From assembly GCA_905331475.1 (NCBI GenBank), contig CAJNYU010003234.1, positions 1 to 64,000 of the forward strand: DNA of 64,000 bases. Direction: 5' to 3'. Shown in pieces: positions 11,001-24,585 of the stretch. Under the pieces are notes generated by a model. The model saw only the letters and a program-made list of their open reading frames with translations, was not told the DNA's origin and did no database searches. A program made the translations under genes and the position numbers. Numbering within the stretch: the stretch's first letter is position 1; each line of letters begins with the position of its first letter. Source of the DNA: Rotaria socialis. Taxonomy: Eukaryota > Rotifera > Eurotatoria > Philodinida > Philodinidae.

Positions 11001-12877
11001 ACTAAGTCTTACTTTACTAAGCCAATTGTTGATTTTAGAACATCTTTAGCATATCCATGTGTGACACCAACAAGCGAACAACCATTTACTTCAATGATTT
11101 GATCCCCGACTTTAATTCTAATATAAATGAATGAAATTTTCAATTCGATATTAAGATAGAAGAAAAATCTCACTTTCCATTTTTGGCAACTACTCCTTGA
11201 GGATTAAGAGATTTTACAAAAATACCTAATTTTTCCAAACCACTATCAGCACCTACGCCCATTCCCAATACACTAAAAGAGAAAATAATCAACTCTGCTC
11301 TGCTGTATCAATTGTAGATAGAGTACCTTATTCCAAGACCTTCTGGACCTGAAGAAAAAATAGCAATGATCATGAGTAAAATAAATAATGGGTAATAAAT
11401 TTAAAACTACCTTTTTCTATTTCAACTGTAAAAACATCCATTTTTTCAATGCGTTTTTCTAATTCATATTCTGCTGTTGCTGAAAACGGATCTATATCAT
11501 CGTTTCGTCGATTGTATTCACTTGGCGAATATGTTGGGTAAACCTAGATACGTAGTAACTTTATATTTTCTTCTGACAAAAAAAAACACTCTTTGTTACT
11601 CGAATCGGTGCATTACTAAATTTCACTCGTCTAGTACGATTTTGATCAAAATTATCATCATCATCATCATCATCATCAAGTTCAGGTATACCCGGCTGTT
11701 CATAGAAAATATCTGATGATTCATTATCGTTTTCTTGTATATGATTTGGTTCTAAATAAATTATAATATGATTCTTGAATTTTTTTAATGAGGAAACAGA
11801 AGACTATTGCCTCTCCATGTTCACATGTAAGCAATATATTCAGTAAATCGAAAATAAAATCATATGTCATTGTTGAGCCTCTCAAAAGACTAGTTTATGG
11901 TGTATCTATATGTGTATATGTCATGTCTTACGATTAATCGTCGCTGTTATGAATTTCTTTATTTTTTTCTTTCTTCGGCGTACGTGTGATAACATGTTCT
12001 ATTTATTTAGATAGAAGATACGGACACATTCAAGTATGAGCTACTTAGTCATTTCACAGAGATCAATTTCTTTCGTTTTGTTCAGATGTCATGTTAACAA
12101 GTCAAAGGATTTCACTTTTTTTTATAAAAAAATTTATTCACCATTAATTATTGAATCTTCGATCAAGTTCGATTGTTCATGAATATCATCATCTTGAAAA
12201 ACTAATTTAGGTAATGAATGTTCAATTTTAGTTGGCTTAACAAAAATTGTATTAAGATGATCCATAGGTTTGAGTACACTGGGCGGTAGAGCTATGGAAA
12301 CAGCATGACTTGTCATTTGCTTACTGGATAAGGTCGATAAAACATTAATTTTATCATGCTCATCATGTTCTTGCTTTTTATGTTGTTGAAAAGAATCAGC
12401 AGGAAAATCAAAATGTTGTTCTGAATTTGGATTTTTTCGATGAATAACTGCATACGGAACTTCATCATCATAATTCGCAAATGAAGTCGATGACCTATTT
12501 GACGATGTACCACTGAAATTCGATGAAATATTACGACTATGCTCTTGTTGATTATTCTCTATTGGTTTTAATCTTAATAATGATGCATTATTGTGTCTTG
12601 ATGTTTCATCTAATGTTTGAAACATCTCTTTTGTCTTAATAAAGCGTGCAGTATGATCATCAACTATCAATGATGAATTAGATGAATGTTTTTTTGAATT
12701 TAAATCATTTGATAATAATGAATGTTCGATGAATGTATTACGTAATCGAGAAGCGTGACAACTGTATTTTGTATTGGCTTGTGGACTTTCTGTTGAAGTA
12801 TCAGCAAATAGATTCGATGCAGATTCAGTGTGCGTAAAAAGAGATGGTACTGCAGAATGAATGAGAATGTCTGCCAT
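8045..12877 (-). CDS. PPP1R9: Neurabin/spinophilin (PP1-binding, PDZ, coiled coil, SAM)
   Basis: Fifteen exons on the complement: 12142-12877, 11600-11751, 11411-11543, 11327-11348, 11174-11272, 11013-11117, 10789-10960, 10621-10731, 10480-10568, 10189-10264, 8946-9207, 8705-8867, 8581-8650, 8324-8464, 8045-8269; 851 residues. In order: a low-complexity Ser/Asn-rich N-terminus where vertebrate neurabins bind F-actin; an eight-Asp run next to the PP1 docking motif RVKF (residues 287-290); a PDZ domain (about 333-421) with GPEGLGIR as carboxylate loop, then GMGVGAD and GDQIIEVNG; a coiled coil (about 430-565); a Ser-rich linker; and a C-terminal SAM domain (about 733-790, [12 protein letters not shown], then [15 protein letters not shown]). 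The RVKF-PDZ-coil-SAM order matches neurabin-1 rather than spinophilin, which lacks SAM. It scaffolds protein phosphatase 1 on actin. Exon 4 is only 22 bases, and the intron before exon 11 (9208-10188) is 981 bases. The match is strong throughout. Confidence 0.93.
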
Positions 12878-15449
12878 TTATTATCTTCGCCTTAATTGTT
12901 TTGCTTATGTATAATGACTGTCCGCCTGTCGTAATATTGCTGTTCTGTTTCACTAAAAACCGTTGTTTACATCAATCACAAATGGCATAGTTACTGTATT
13001 CTTAGTTTCCCAACCAATTCTGATAATAATTATCAGAAATCAAGAAACAAATTGGAATTGAAATAAAAGAGATGATGATCTATAAAGAGAATAAATCTTA
13101 ATCATCAGTTGTATTTCATCGTTAAGGAGCATTGATTAGTTACTAAATTGTATCGTAAAAGTTCAGAAATACAGATAAATAATTAAAGTCAATTTTAGGA
13201 AGTTTCAGTTAACAATATTTTTAAATTTCTACAATGTACCATCAATCATGAGTTTTATTCGTTCATATTATGCTGCGAGTCTTTTGCCAAAAAAATAAAT
13301 AAAAACAATCATCTATTCGCTAGATGGCAAGGCCAATAAAAAAGTTTCTGACTTTCGATGCCTAACTTCTACGCCCTCTACATACATGAATCGACTTTTT
13401 TATGATCTTTTTCATTTTTAACCATCAATTGAAGAACAACAAAACAAAAAGATTTACCTTTTCTTCTTATCTTTACATGATAAATCTATTTATAGCATGC
13501 ACTATTTGTCATACCTCAACATTCAATAAATCATCTAGCTAAGTATTAATCATGAATATATTAAGTAAAATCGATTTTTTTTTGTCGCCGATTTTTTACT
13601 GATAGAAGAAGAAAAACAATTTTGCCCTTTTTTCATAATCATAAAACACTTTTTTTTCCCTATACTTCTGTACATTTTTGTTTACAATGCATTTTTCATA
13701 ATTCAATTATCTTTTAAAACATCCTCTATTCAATTAAATTTCTAGAACAAAAATATGTCGGTCGATCTGAGTGCGTTGATTTTAAGATAGTAATAGAGAA
13801 AATAGCATGTACTTTTAGTCCGTACTTGCAGGATCGAACCCCAAAATGAATAAAAACTATAGAAACAGTTGAAGTTACTCATACTCTCATATCAATTTGT
13901 TCTTGTTTTTTTATCGATTTATCGTTTTTCTATCGCCTGATGACGTGCGAAAGCGTTGTTAGCCCTTTTTGTTAGTTCCCGCTGTTATCGTTCTACATTC
14001 TATATTTACAATATCAGCCATGGTGACATTTATCTTTTATAAATATTATTGATGGATAGTAGTATTTTCTTTTAAATGAACAATTTTGTCAGTTAAAATA
14101 TTTTTCTCTTGTTAAAATACAATATCTTGTATTCATCATACTATTTGATGGTAAGAATACTAAAAATCAGAACGTTAAGTACATCGATAATCTTTTCTTT
14201 AGTGTCAAGGCTAGCACGCTATCATCAGAGATAAAAAATAGAAACTGAAGGAAGTATCTATTCAAGAACAAATAGGAAAATACAAAACGCTAGTTGTTAT
14301 GTGAAAGACTTTAGATAAAAATAGTAATCGCCGTATACGAAGAAACAAATAACAACCATAGTAAGTACAATACAATCGTCAAAGAACGACGCAAAACATA
14401 AAGAATGGAAGGTGAAGTATTATACAAAAGAACTTAATTGTGATTATTTTGGTTAGAATTGATTTTGATGACGGAGAAATAAAAGAGAAATACATTTCCG
14501 TTTTTTTTCTTTTTCTAGCTAGTAAGCATAGTTTGTTTGCTGTCTCTTAGCGCAGAATTTTATATTCTCTTGGGACTATTACTATTTTTAGTTTTATTCT
14601 GTCCTTCTCTGCTCAGTTTTATTTTTCTTCTGCGATATATTCGCAACAGAAGAAAAAAAGGTATTTTTGAGTGTTTTCTATTGTTGCATGTTGTTTTTTT
14701 TATTTCTCTGTTCTAACAGAAAATGATAGTACCTTCTATATATAGAAGACAGAGGACCCTATTCTAAAACATCAAACATTGTTTACAAGTTTTTAAGCAT
14801 GTCCACAAACATATTAAAATTTGGGCATATTTAACCTTCAATTGTAGCATGATAAAATAATTCTATTAAGTAGATAGAATGGCCTTATTCATTATTTTAT
14901 GTACTGAAAAAGCAACACTAATTAATATGCATATTTACGAGGGAAATAGGCCATAAACAAATCGAGTTTTATTTCAAAAATAAAGAGTCTGTCATTGCTA
15001 TTACTTGTCAAATAAATATAAATATCTTTTTATTTTGCGCTAATGAGTAAAATATGATGACCTTTACTATTATTTTTCCTCTATAAATCGTAAATAGTTT
15101 GTTTGCGTCGTGCTCTGAGTTTAGTTTTTTTCTCCTTCCTTTTTTTCTTCTTTTCTAGTTACTCGGTTTTTCTTCTTTTTTTTTTATTCATCTCATATAG
15201 AGGAAGAAAATAAGACATGAAGACGAAGAAGAAGAAGAAGAAGAAGAAAAGAAAAAAATATATATATTCGACCAAAGCTGACAGGCAGACACTGCTACAT
15301 ACAAAGAGATAAAGTAAAGCTGAGTGAGAGTAGCATATGTAGAGTAGCATGAAAAGAAGAGTATATCATTTTTCGTTTCTCTCTTCTGCTTGTTTATTAT
15401 TGGTTCTTTCATTTTTTAGAAAGTTACATTTCGTACATAACAATTCTTT
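12878..15449. other. Divergent intergenic region between neurabin and HDAC
   Basis: About 2.6 kb of AT-rich sequence with poly-T runs and a (GAA)n stretch. No exon was recognised. It should hold the promoters of both flanking genes and perhaps a 5' noncoding exon of the deacetylase gene. Confidence 0.5.
15225..15249. repeat. (GAA)n microsatellite
   Basis: About eight GAA units in a purine-rich strand, directly upstream of the HDAC gene. Open frames on the opposite strand here are only Phe/Ser-rich translations of the repeat. Confidence 0.9.
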
Positions 15450-18400
15450 ATGGTGGATTTCTGTCGTCCCTCAACTTTGCCGAATGATAATTCATTTGGC
15501 TCTGGCAATAGTAATACAAATACTACAAAAGACAGTGGCTCAACTTTTTTTCCAACTGTATTCGTAAGTATTTAGTTAAAAAAGACAAAACATATCATTA
15601 AAACTCAGCATCTTCTTTATTGTTCTTATTTATGTCCTTGATAAGTGCATAGGTAGTCATAGAATAGTTTTCTATTGTGAGTTCGGCAAGATTCAAGTTC
15701 AATTAATGTTTGATCTATAAAAGTTACTGCAAACATTGTATTTTCAAGGTTATTATGGAAGTTTTATAGGCACAAAACAAATAAATAAAAAACAAATATT
15801 AATTTTTTTCATTAATTTTTTTAGCTTCCCTATTCGCATTTGATTGACCCCGATAGACAAGAATCAGTAACAGCAGCATTACTTTCAGCAACGACTGCTG
15901 CAACACTTACAGCCTCAGGCATGGAACAATCACGTCTTGAAGAAGAGAAATTACGTGTTCATGCTAAAGACAAAAAAAATCAAAGTAAATCTAATTTATT
16001 TTGTTTTTCTTGTGTTTTATCTATAAATATTTTTATAACATTATTACTTTAGGTGCCAATGCATCCGCTGAAGTAAAAACCCATTTGAAAAGCTTCATAT
16101 GTCGTAAATTACAAAAGGAAGGCAAACTAGGGTAAAATTTTAATATTTGAAAAGCAACTCAAAGAAATCTGTCATTTGAATTTTTTTGTTTATAGAAATC
16201 AAGATTCAAATGATATGCTTCGACGATTTCAATCCGAACCAGTACTTGCTAATCCACGTCTGGAATCGCGAAATTTGAAAATTAGATCAGATTTACGGCA
16301 ACGTATTCTTTCTCAACATAAACAAGTTACTCCCATGTCAGATAGACGTCATCCGATCCGTTCAACAAATCCAGCTCAAAAACAACAACCAACTGGTAAG
16401 ATTTTTGAAAATGAGAAACTTTTTCTACTCTCACGAATAATTGTTTTATTTAACTTAGAAAATGAATTTACTTTAGTTCCACCAATGTCATTGATACCAT
16501 TTAATTCTCAATCGACTCAATTGCATCATCCAGAACAGCGTTGGCTTGATTTTCCGCGTTCAGTTTATGGCTGTTATTCAACTGGTAATAGACTGATTGA
16601 AATAAAAGAGTTTCTTTTTCGACAAAACAAAAGTGCTCATTTTTTCAGGTAATCTTGGTGAAAATGCCATACAACTTCGTTTAGGAGTAACAGCAACAAA
16701 TGAAAATAGTCCTCATACCAATATTCTTGGCCCAAAACATTTTATTGTAGAAGAAGAAAATGAAGCATTATTAGCTAAAGAATTACAAGAAGCTAAAATT
16801 CAAAGTTCTCATAATAGTCATAGTTCAATGCATAGTAGCCAACCACATTTATTAAATTTTGAATCAAACGACTTTTGCATTCGTAATCCAAACGTAAGAA
16901 ATTTATGATAATACTTAATTAATTGAATCGAAGTGTTTATTTAATAGTTATCATTGGATCGTTTAGCAATACATTCCAAATCATTATCATCTCTATCAAT
17001 TGTAGCATCATCAACAGAAAAAAAAGTACAAAAAAGTCTTTCCGGTACAATACGAATGCGTTTCACAACCGGTAGAATATTTCATTTAGCTTTTTAATTC
17101 ATGTTGTTTTTAAAATATTCTATCTAGGACTTGCTTATGATGATGATACATTGAAACATGAATGCTATTGTAAACGTACGGATCTTCATCTTGAAAACCC
17201 TCGTCGTTTACTTGTTATATATGAAAGATTGAAAAAATTACGTTTACTTGATGTTTGTGAAATTATTCGTGGATACTGTGCCACAATTGATATGTTAACT
17301 GATTGTCACGAGTAAGAAACAAGAAAACTAACAAAATACCTTATTGAGATTTCATCAATAGAATATTATTTAAACTATGTAGTATAAGAGAGAGTAAATA
17401 TAAATTCTACGAAGTACTGCGTTTACGATTCTAAACTGGATTAGACTCGTGCGTTACAATCGACGCTTAGTATAATATAGATATGCATTGTCATAGAAAC
17501 AATAGTGTTTGATAAAATATGTAAAAATATTGTTTTTATCATTATCGTTGGTCAAACAAACTTTGAAAGATAAATTAAAATTTTTTCATAGTAGCATTCC
17601 ATTCTTTCACAATTGGATAAAAAGATTGCATTTGGAAAGAAGCTCAACATTCATTACAAGTGATTGAAGTATGATAATTTTCAACATTTACTAAAAAACA
17701 ATTTGGCATCGACATTCACATTTTATGAGCGAATTATAGACAATTTATTTACGGTTTAAAAGAACAGAGTACCCGCTAAATGTCATATATCGAGTTCCTA
17801 AATCTATTCTCATTATACTTTCGGGAGACAGTCAGTATCTTGATAGAAAAGACGTCCGAATAGTTGCGCATGATGCCTACATTAGAACTATGTCAATAGA
17901 CAAGATCAGCTGATGCACAGATAAATGAATTTATTGTTTTAGCCCTGGCCATGTTTACTTATTTGGTTGTGATCAACGACAACGTAGTCAACAATCACCA
18001 GCTATATTCACTCAAAGAATTAATTATTTAGTACCATTACCATGTGGTGGTTGTGGCATACATGATGATCCAGATACAATATGGAATGATGAATATACAG
18101 CACGTGCATGTCGTTTATCTATTGGTAATACAATTGAATTAGCAAAATATGTTATTGATGGAACATTAAAAAATGGTTTTGCGCTTGTAAGACCGCCAGG
18201 TCATCATGCGACACAAAAACCATTAGGCTTTTGTTATTTTAATACAGTAGCTATCACAGCAAAATATTTAAAAAAATATCGAAATATTAATCGTATTGCG
18301 ATCGTTGATTGGGATATACATCATGGAAATGGTACACAAGATTTAACCTATGATGATCCTAATATTCTTTATATATCATTACATCGTTATGATAATGGAA

Positions 18401-19250
18401 CATATTTTCCTGGTGGTGGACGACTAGAAGAAGTTAGTTAATTTTGTTTTTTGAAAAAAAAATAAATATTCGATTTTCTTTGTTTTTTTTATCTCAGTGT
18501 GGATGTGATGATGGTCTCGGTAAAAATGTGAATATTGCTTTTTCAAGTGATCCACAATCGGCCATGACAGATGTTGAATATTTAGCGGCATTTCGGTAAG
18601 AAGATAATATTTATTTAAGAAATAAAAATGATCTATTGCGTTTTGCCTGTTTTTAGAAGTGTTGTTATGCCAATATTAGAACAATTTCAACCTCAAATAA
18701 TACTTGTTTCATGTGGTTTCGATGCATGCATAGGACATCCTCATCCACTTGGTGGTTATGAATTAACGCCGACATGTAAAATTGAAATTACTTTTTTTCT
18801 CTAATAGATTTGAAATAATTGAATTTATTTATTTAGGTTTTGCTTATATGACAAGAAAACTAATGAGTCTAGCTGATGGAAAAGTAGTCCTAGTTTTAGA
18901 AGGTGGCTATGAATTGAATGCATTAGCTGAATGTGGAGAATTATGTGTTGAAGCATTACTAGATCTGCCAGTAAATGTTTTACATGATTGTTGTTTTGTT
19001 TAATTTGCCATTTTTGTTCATTTAGATTCCAAATTTTAGTAAAGAAACTCTTGAAGCTCACCCTAATCCATATGCAGTGAATAGTCTAAAACAAGTTATA
19101 GAAATACAGCGTATGTGAATTATTTTAATTCTTTTGCTTTGTTTTCTTGTGAAATTATAAAGGAAATCTTATTTAGGCGGATTTTGGCCTTCGATTGAAC
19201 AATATCAACATTTAATATCTATACCACATGCAAAGACTATAGATTTGTGA
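15450..19250 (+). CDS. HDAC4: Class IIa histone deacetylase (HDAC4/5/7/9 type)
   Basis: Fourteen exons: 15450-15563, 15825-15984, 16053-16131, 16196-16395, 16459-16584, 16649-16893, 16948-17071, 17128-17311, 17943-18432, 18498-18595, 18657-18775, 18837-18970, 19026-19110, 19177-19250; 743 residues. The N-terminal half holds a MEF2-binding-like helix ([17 protein letters not shown], about 95-111) and a 14-3-3-type site, RRFQSEPVL with Ser131, matching the RKTASEPNL site of HDAC4. The deacetylase domain (about 349-715) has the class IIa zinc-binding insert ([17 protein letters not shown]), the dyad [16 protein letters not shown] and GFDACIGHP. The position that is His in vertebrate class IIa enzymes is Tyr671 here (LEGGYEL). 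It should shuttle between nucleus and cytoplasm and repress MEF2 targets. Exon 5 has two in-frame acceptors, at 16459 and 16477. The start codon is the best in-frame ATG; an upstream noncoding exon is possible. Confidence 0.93.
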
Positions 19251-22200
19251 TTTCGCATTGACTTATCATTATACTGTATATTAGGCAACAGGTTTACATC
19301 ATATTACAGTTACAGATTATGAAGATGAATGTGTGAAAGAAAAGCAAAATAATAATCTACTTTTTTATTGAAGTATTTTGACAGTTATCTCATGGTATCT
19401 TACCGGTGAATTGTAAGACTTGTTTATCATCTTCGTTGTCGTGTTTTATTGTTTTCTATGTGTGCGTGTATATTCATGTCAATACTCTTTAAATAACTGC
19501 TAAGCAGTTCATTTATCATCTTAATTTGCCTGTTAACCATAGCCATAACAAATAACGACTCCGTATACGTAGCCAGATTTTCTTTCTTTCTTCTTTTTTG
19601 TCTATTGTTGTTTGTTTTATTTGCGCAAGCTGATACTTTTTTTCTCCTACTGGAAATTTATATATACACTTATATAAATGTTTCTCTAATTTTGTTTTTT
19701 TGAGTTTTTGATGTCACTCAACTTGTTTCATACATATGTAATTGTGTTTTTCCCGTGTATACATGCTTTCACAATTGCTATTTAATCTATGAAATATAGA
19801 TGAGTCAAGAAAGATTATGATAAAATTTTTCCTTCGATGAAATATTCATAATTTATTCAAAGAAAATTTTGACATAGATTGATGGTGTGTCTTAATAATC
19901 GAAAACTATTAAATGCAATGTATGTATATGATTAGTCAATGAATATGTAATAACAAACTAAAAATATCCTTGATTTATTTCTGTTTATAGACGATTTTTG
20001 ATTACAATAATCAATTTAAAAGTAATAAGTCGATGACAGAATACGTTAACGTACTCTTTGACTCGCGCTTATTTTATTCATTATAATTATTATATGAGTA
20101 GAAATACTTGTCTAAATCCTGTCAGCAGATTTGAGTTAATAATCGCTGTAAAAGAAAGACGTAGAAAATGGTCTGACAGATTCTATCAAAAGCACATTGA
20201 AAACTATCTCGGATATCGCAGAAAATATTTCTGAATAAAATAAACTTCTCCGAAGTTCATCGTGACCTTTCTTCAACGATCTGTACTCGTTCAATGACAA
20301 AACATCTAACTGTAGAAAATAGTGAATTCATCGAGAATTTGATAATACGAACAGAAGACAATCTTTCATGCCTACAGTTCAATGATTATTGTTCTATAAA
20401 GATAGGTCGTACATAGCTCGAGGGTATCTTATTTTAATCGATATATTCGCTTCATGAGATAATTTTTTTTCGATATATTTTTAATAGAATTCAGATGATT
20501 ACTTTTCATTCTTATCGATGTTTCCAAGAATATTCACTCAAGTTCAGTGACGAGACTCTAACAAATAGTTCTTCATATAGCTACGAACTTATTTCAACTA
20601 TTGTCAAATGTTGCCTTCGATTTTTTTTCTAGTTGTTTCTCTTAAAGAAGAACATAAAAAGTCCTGTTCTAAATGATTTGCTTTCACCACTTTATTATAT
20701 GATGTGGCTGGATTGACGAGAGAATAATGTAACAATATGCAATAACATTAACTGATAGTAGTTTCTATTTGATGAATCAATTGAAATGCACCATAATAAG
20801 TCATTTCAGTTCAATTGACTAGGCAGCTCTTCCAAATATAAATATTCTCTAGTATGAATAATACAGAATGAAACAATCTAAAATATAACTTTGGATTTAA
20901 GTTGCGTGTACCTGAATTTATGAATTCTGTTAGTTCGAAGTAATGCTTTTTCTGTAGATCTTCTACGGTAATCTTTTGGGAGAAAGGTAATATGTGGTAA
21001 AATAACATTTTTACTACATGTAGGTGTATTACCAACAGCAAATATGGTCATTTATAAAATATCTACTAAAAATTAGATTATTTATTTTATTTTTATCTAT
21101 TACCACAGTTAATATGTCCCCTAATCATTACTCGAAAGTTCAAAGTTGATCTAATAATCTGCATAAAATTCAATTATATGGTTACTGAGAATCAAAAAGA
21201 CTGCTGTCAGCTGTTCAAATATCAGCCAGTACTTTCGAACGACTGTATATCTTATTCTAAATAACTCTTAACATAATCAATTATTCAAGTTTTCTTCAAG
21301 TCAATACACATGCCTATGCAATAATTCTCTTGTATGGTGTGAGTGAGCAAGCAGCTGCGCCTGATTATCACACCGTACCTTCTGAGCACATCGCTTACAT
21401 CGTGGAACAATATTCGTTGCTTCAAGTCTCGTACGATGCATGGGTGTGGGCACGCCCTCACTAACACTCAAAATAAAGCTCACGCCTCAAGAAGCGCACC
21501 TCAGGCAAATGTTTTGCCCAATAACTCTTCTCAATAAAGATACCATTCGATAGAAAATGAAATTCTGAGTCGAAAATTGAGTATTTCTTGAGTACATCCT
21601 GAATTTTGCCGGATAACCCCCATTGATAATAGTCCTATCCGATAGGCAATAAAATTTGGCATTCATAATAATCTTTCACTGGCCAGCACAGGCTAGGGAA
21701 CGAATCAGAGCGGGTAATTGTGATTTGGTTTTCTTATCACACGGACTCGACACCCCTTTTCTATTCCGAAGCTTACTTACAAACTTCATAACTTTAATTT
21801 AGTTGAGTTCATTTTATTCTTTGCCATACTCAATCGAATTATCATCTTCACAGGTGGACAAACTTCTAAGATCTCAAGAAGTTCTCGTGCTAGTATATGC
21901 GATGGCAGTTAGACGAGAGATTTACTGACTATTGCATTTATTCCAAATAAAAATAAATCGTAACTTAAAAAAAAAGAAGGACGAAATATGTCATCAATAA
22001 ACAATCTCATTTTTCAATACTCCCTATTCATTGTTTATAAGATCGGAATTACTATTACTTGAATGGCTAGTTGCAGATTCATCAAGTATCTGCATACATA
22101 TGATGCTTTGTTTTTCTATTTTTCTTCGTATATAAAGCGAGAAGACATCTAAAAAGTGATCCTACACATCAATTGAATACAAATTACGTAATGTCTGTGA

Positions 22201-22984
22201 AACCTACTAAATCACTACGATTTTTTTATGCGTACAAATATCATATACTAGAGTTCATATTGATTATTAATATAGATAGGAATACAAAAATTATATATTT
22301 TACTGATTATGCAAAAATCATTTCTGTTTTGTTCTCTATGCTACTGAATTCGTTTCGTATTATATCCTATTCAAGCAAGAATGTAGAACTAGACAAGTAG
22401 GAATCCTACGATGGAAAAGTAAATTAACATATGAATGTTGATGAAACCTAAAAGACTTAGTAATGAGAAAATTTTCATTATGACTGCATTTTTATGTCCT
22501 TTCTACATTGCTATTCGTTTTTATACACCCATGGTATCGTAAGGTTTGTCAAAATATAAAGAACTTCTAGCATAATTATGTAACAGATTGGGGTTGCGCG
22601 AGATAAAGTATCAGAAGTAAGATTCAAAATTAAACTGAAAAAATCATAATGTCTCATAACTAGATTTTAATAATATTTAAAGGGAGATGTTTAACAATCT
22701 TTATGAAATACTTAAACCTAGTATATTTTTAAAGTGACGATAAATATTTTCAAGTCGGAAACTTCAAATTTTTCTCTAAATTATCTTAATCTTAAAAATC
22801 TCGATAAAGAAATGCTAATCAGTACGTACATTCAGTAGCTTTGGATTGAAATCAATAATTTACAAAAACAAAACAAAATTCATTTCCCCAATGTGTGTAT
22901 TTATTTTATATTTATGCGAAAAAAATCAATTCATGAAATGCTTGTAGCCCATCACCTAGTTTTTCTTTCATTTTCCCCTTGAAT
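19251..22984. other. Convergent intergenic region
   Basis: About 3.7 kb between the 3' ends of HDAC (plus) and the DUF4139-like gene (minus). Mostly AT-rich and stop-dense. Bases about 21300-21780 are noticeably GC-richer, with short overlapping open frames on both strands that match nothing I know. No RNA gene was recognised. Confidence 0.5.
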
Positions 22985-24357
22985 TTATTCCCATGTAAGA
23001 GTAGCTGTAATACGACATTGATAATTAGAGTTCTTTTTAACTTGAAATGATAAATTAATCAAATTTCCATCAATACTAGTTGAATTACATGTTGTTTTCT
23101 CAATAATTGTTTGAGAAGCTCCATAAAAATCAAGTTGACCACTGACATCTCTGTTTTTATAATTTGATATTTTCACACGAAGTTCGTATGTTTGCCAAGT
23201 AATTGTTGTTGCAGTTCTATTTGATGCTGTTACAGCTCCCTTGATTACATATTGAACATCATTATCTTCACCCTGAGTAATTTTTTGTGTATAATCTGCT
23301 GGAACATCAGGTAAACTTGATTGACCAATAAATACTTCATTATCTCGAATGGTTAAAGTTCCAGCTGGTAAAAATTTATCCGACGTTATGTCGTAGTGTC
23401 GTTGAAATGCACCAATATATTCTCCAATGCTGACGCTTGTTGTTGCTGTATAGTAAAATTTACATTTTAGATTGACAGTAATAAATGGTAAACGGATAGA
23501 ACTTTTTGGATGTAAAGTATAACTATCTTTTAATGAATAAAAATAAAACCCCTTTTGTTCACCATCAGCTTGAATAGATGATTGATTGACCATAGCTAGT
23601 GGAGCTGCAGCTACTCTTAACATTGGTAGATTAGGTGAATTTAATGAATAACTATTCACTAGCTCAATATCACCACTATAAAAATAAGTATTATCAATTT
23701 GATATTCTTGTTGCTGATGATTACGTATATTAGCATACGCTCGAAGACTACATGCTGCAAACGTATAGAAAAAAAGATTCAGCTTATTTTTCAACGTCAA
23801 TCGATCAAAAACTCACGATTGTCATCTTCAATAAATAAATCATAATTTGGTAACCATGTTATACTTCTCAATAGATAGGATAATGTTCCGTTGAAATTTG
23901 TACTATTATCTTTAAATTCAAATCTTACAGTAGTACCACCATCATCAGGTTTTACCGATACATATTCAATTGAACGACTATCCGCATAAAAATAACCGTT
24001 TGTAGCCAAATTTTTCAGTAACATGGTGTTCGGATCGACAATTTTTGCTTGTATACTTTCACATGTGCAGCTATATGATGGTCGAACAGTAACTATCACA
24101 TCGTTGAGTGCATTAATAGTATTAAGTGTTTCTTGTTTAACAAACGGTGTGCCATCCCAACTAACTGAACCATCAATTATATTTGCATATTCATCACTTG
24201 TAAAATAATATTGGTGTGAACCAGTACCACTTTGACTTTGTCGAACCTCTGTTACAGTTTTATAGATGTTCAAGTCAATAGCAAATAACGGTTGGCTTGC
24301 GACAGCGATGAAAACGATACATGAAAGCAACATAGTTGCACAAATCAAATATTTCAA
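22985..24357 (-). CDS. Secreted DUF4139-like protein
   Basis: Two exons, complement(23817-24357) and complement(22985-23754); 436 residues. Residues 1-26 form a signal peptide. The segment SYLLRSITWLPNYDLFI (about 162-178) matches the signature of DUF4139 proteins, in which a beta-rich domain follows a Y-x-x-x-x-x-x-W-x-P-x-Y-D motif. The remainder is beta-rich, with many Thr/Ser/Asn and several N-x-S/T sites, and carries no membrane anchor. Many DUF4139 proteins have a coiled coil before the domain; none is obvious here, and the protein is shorter than typical family members. Function is unknown. It lies 228 bases from the next gene on the same strand. Confidence 0.75.
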
Positions 24358-24450
24358 TTGTCTGCTGATATATGTATATTTATTTATTTATTTATGTATA
24401 TATGCATATATATTCACCCAAGAAAAATAGCAGACCAGATGACGAATTTA
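24358..24450. repeat. Low-complexity TATT/TATA tract
   Basis: Runs of TATT and alternating TA sit directly upstream of the DUF4139-like start codon, inside the 228-base spacer to the next gene. They may contribute to the core promoter but are simple sequence. Confidence 0.5.
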
Positions 24451-24585
24451 TTCATCTCCGTTTTTCATATTAATAAAAACATATTTTGCGTCAATAAAAA
24501 TACATAAAATTGGAAAAAATCGAACAAAATCTAAAAATATGGATAATAGTATGCTCTTTTGATCGAAAAACAATAATGAAGAGCA

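Noticed and set aside
15159..15412. Phe- and Ser-rich frames on the minus strand
   Set aside because: They are translations of the (GAA)n microsatellite.
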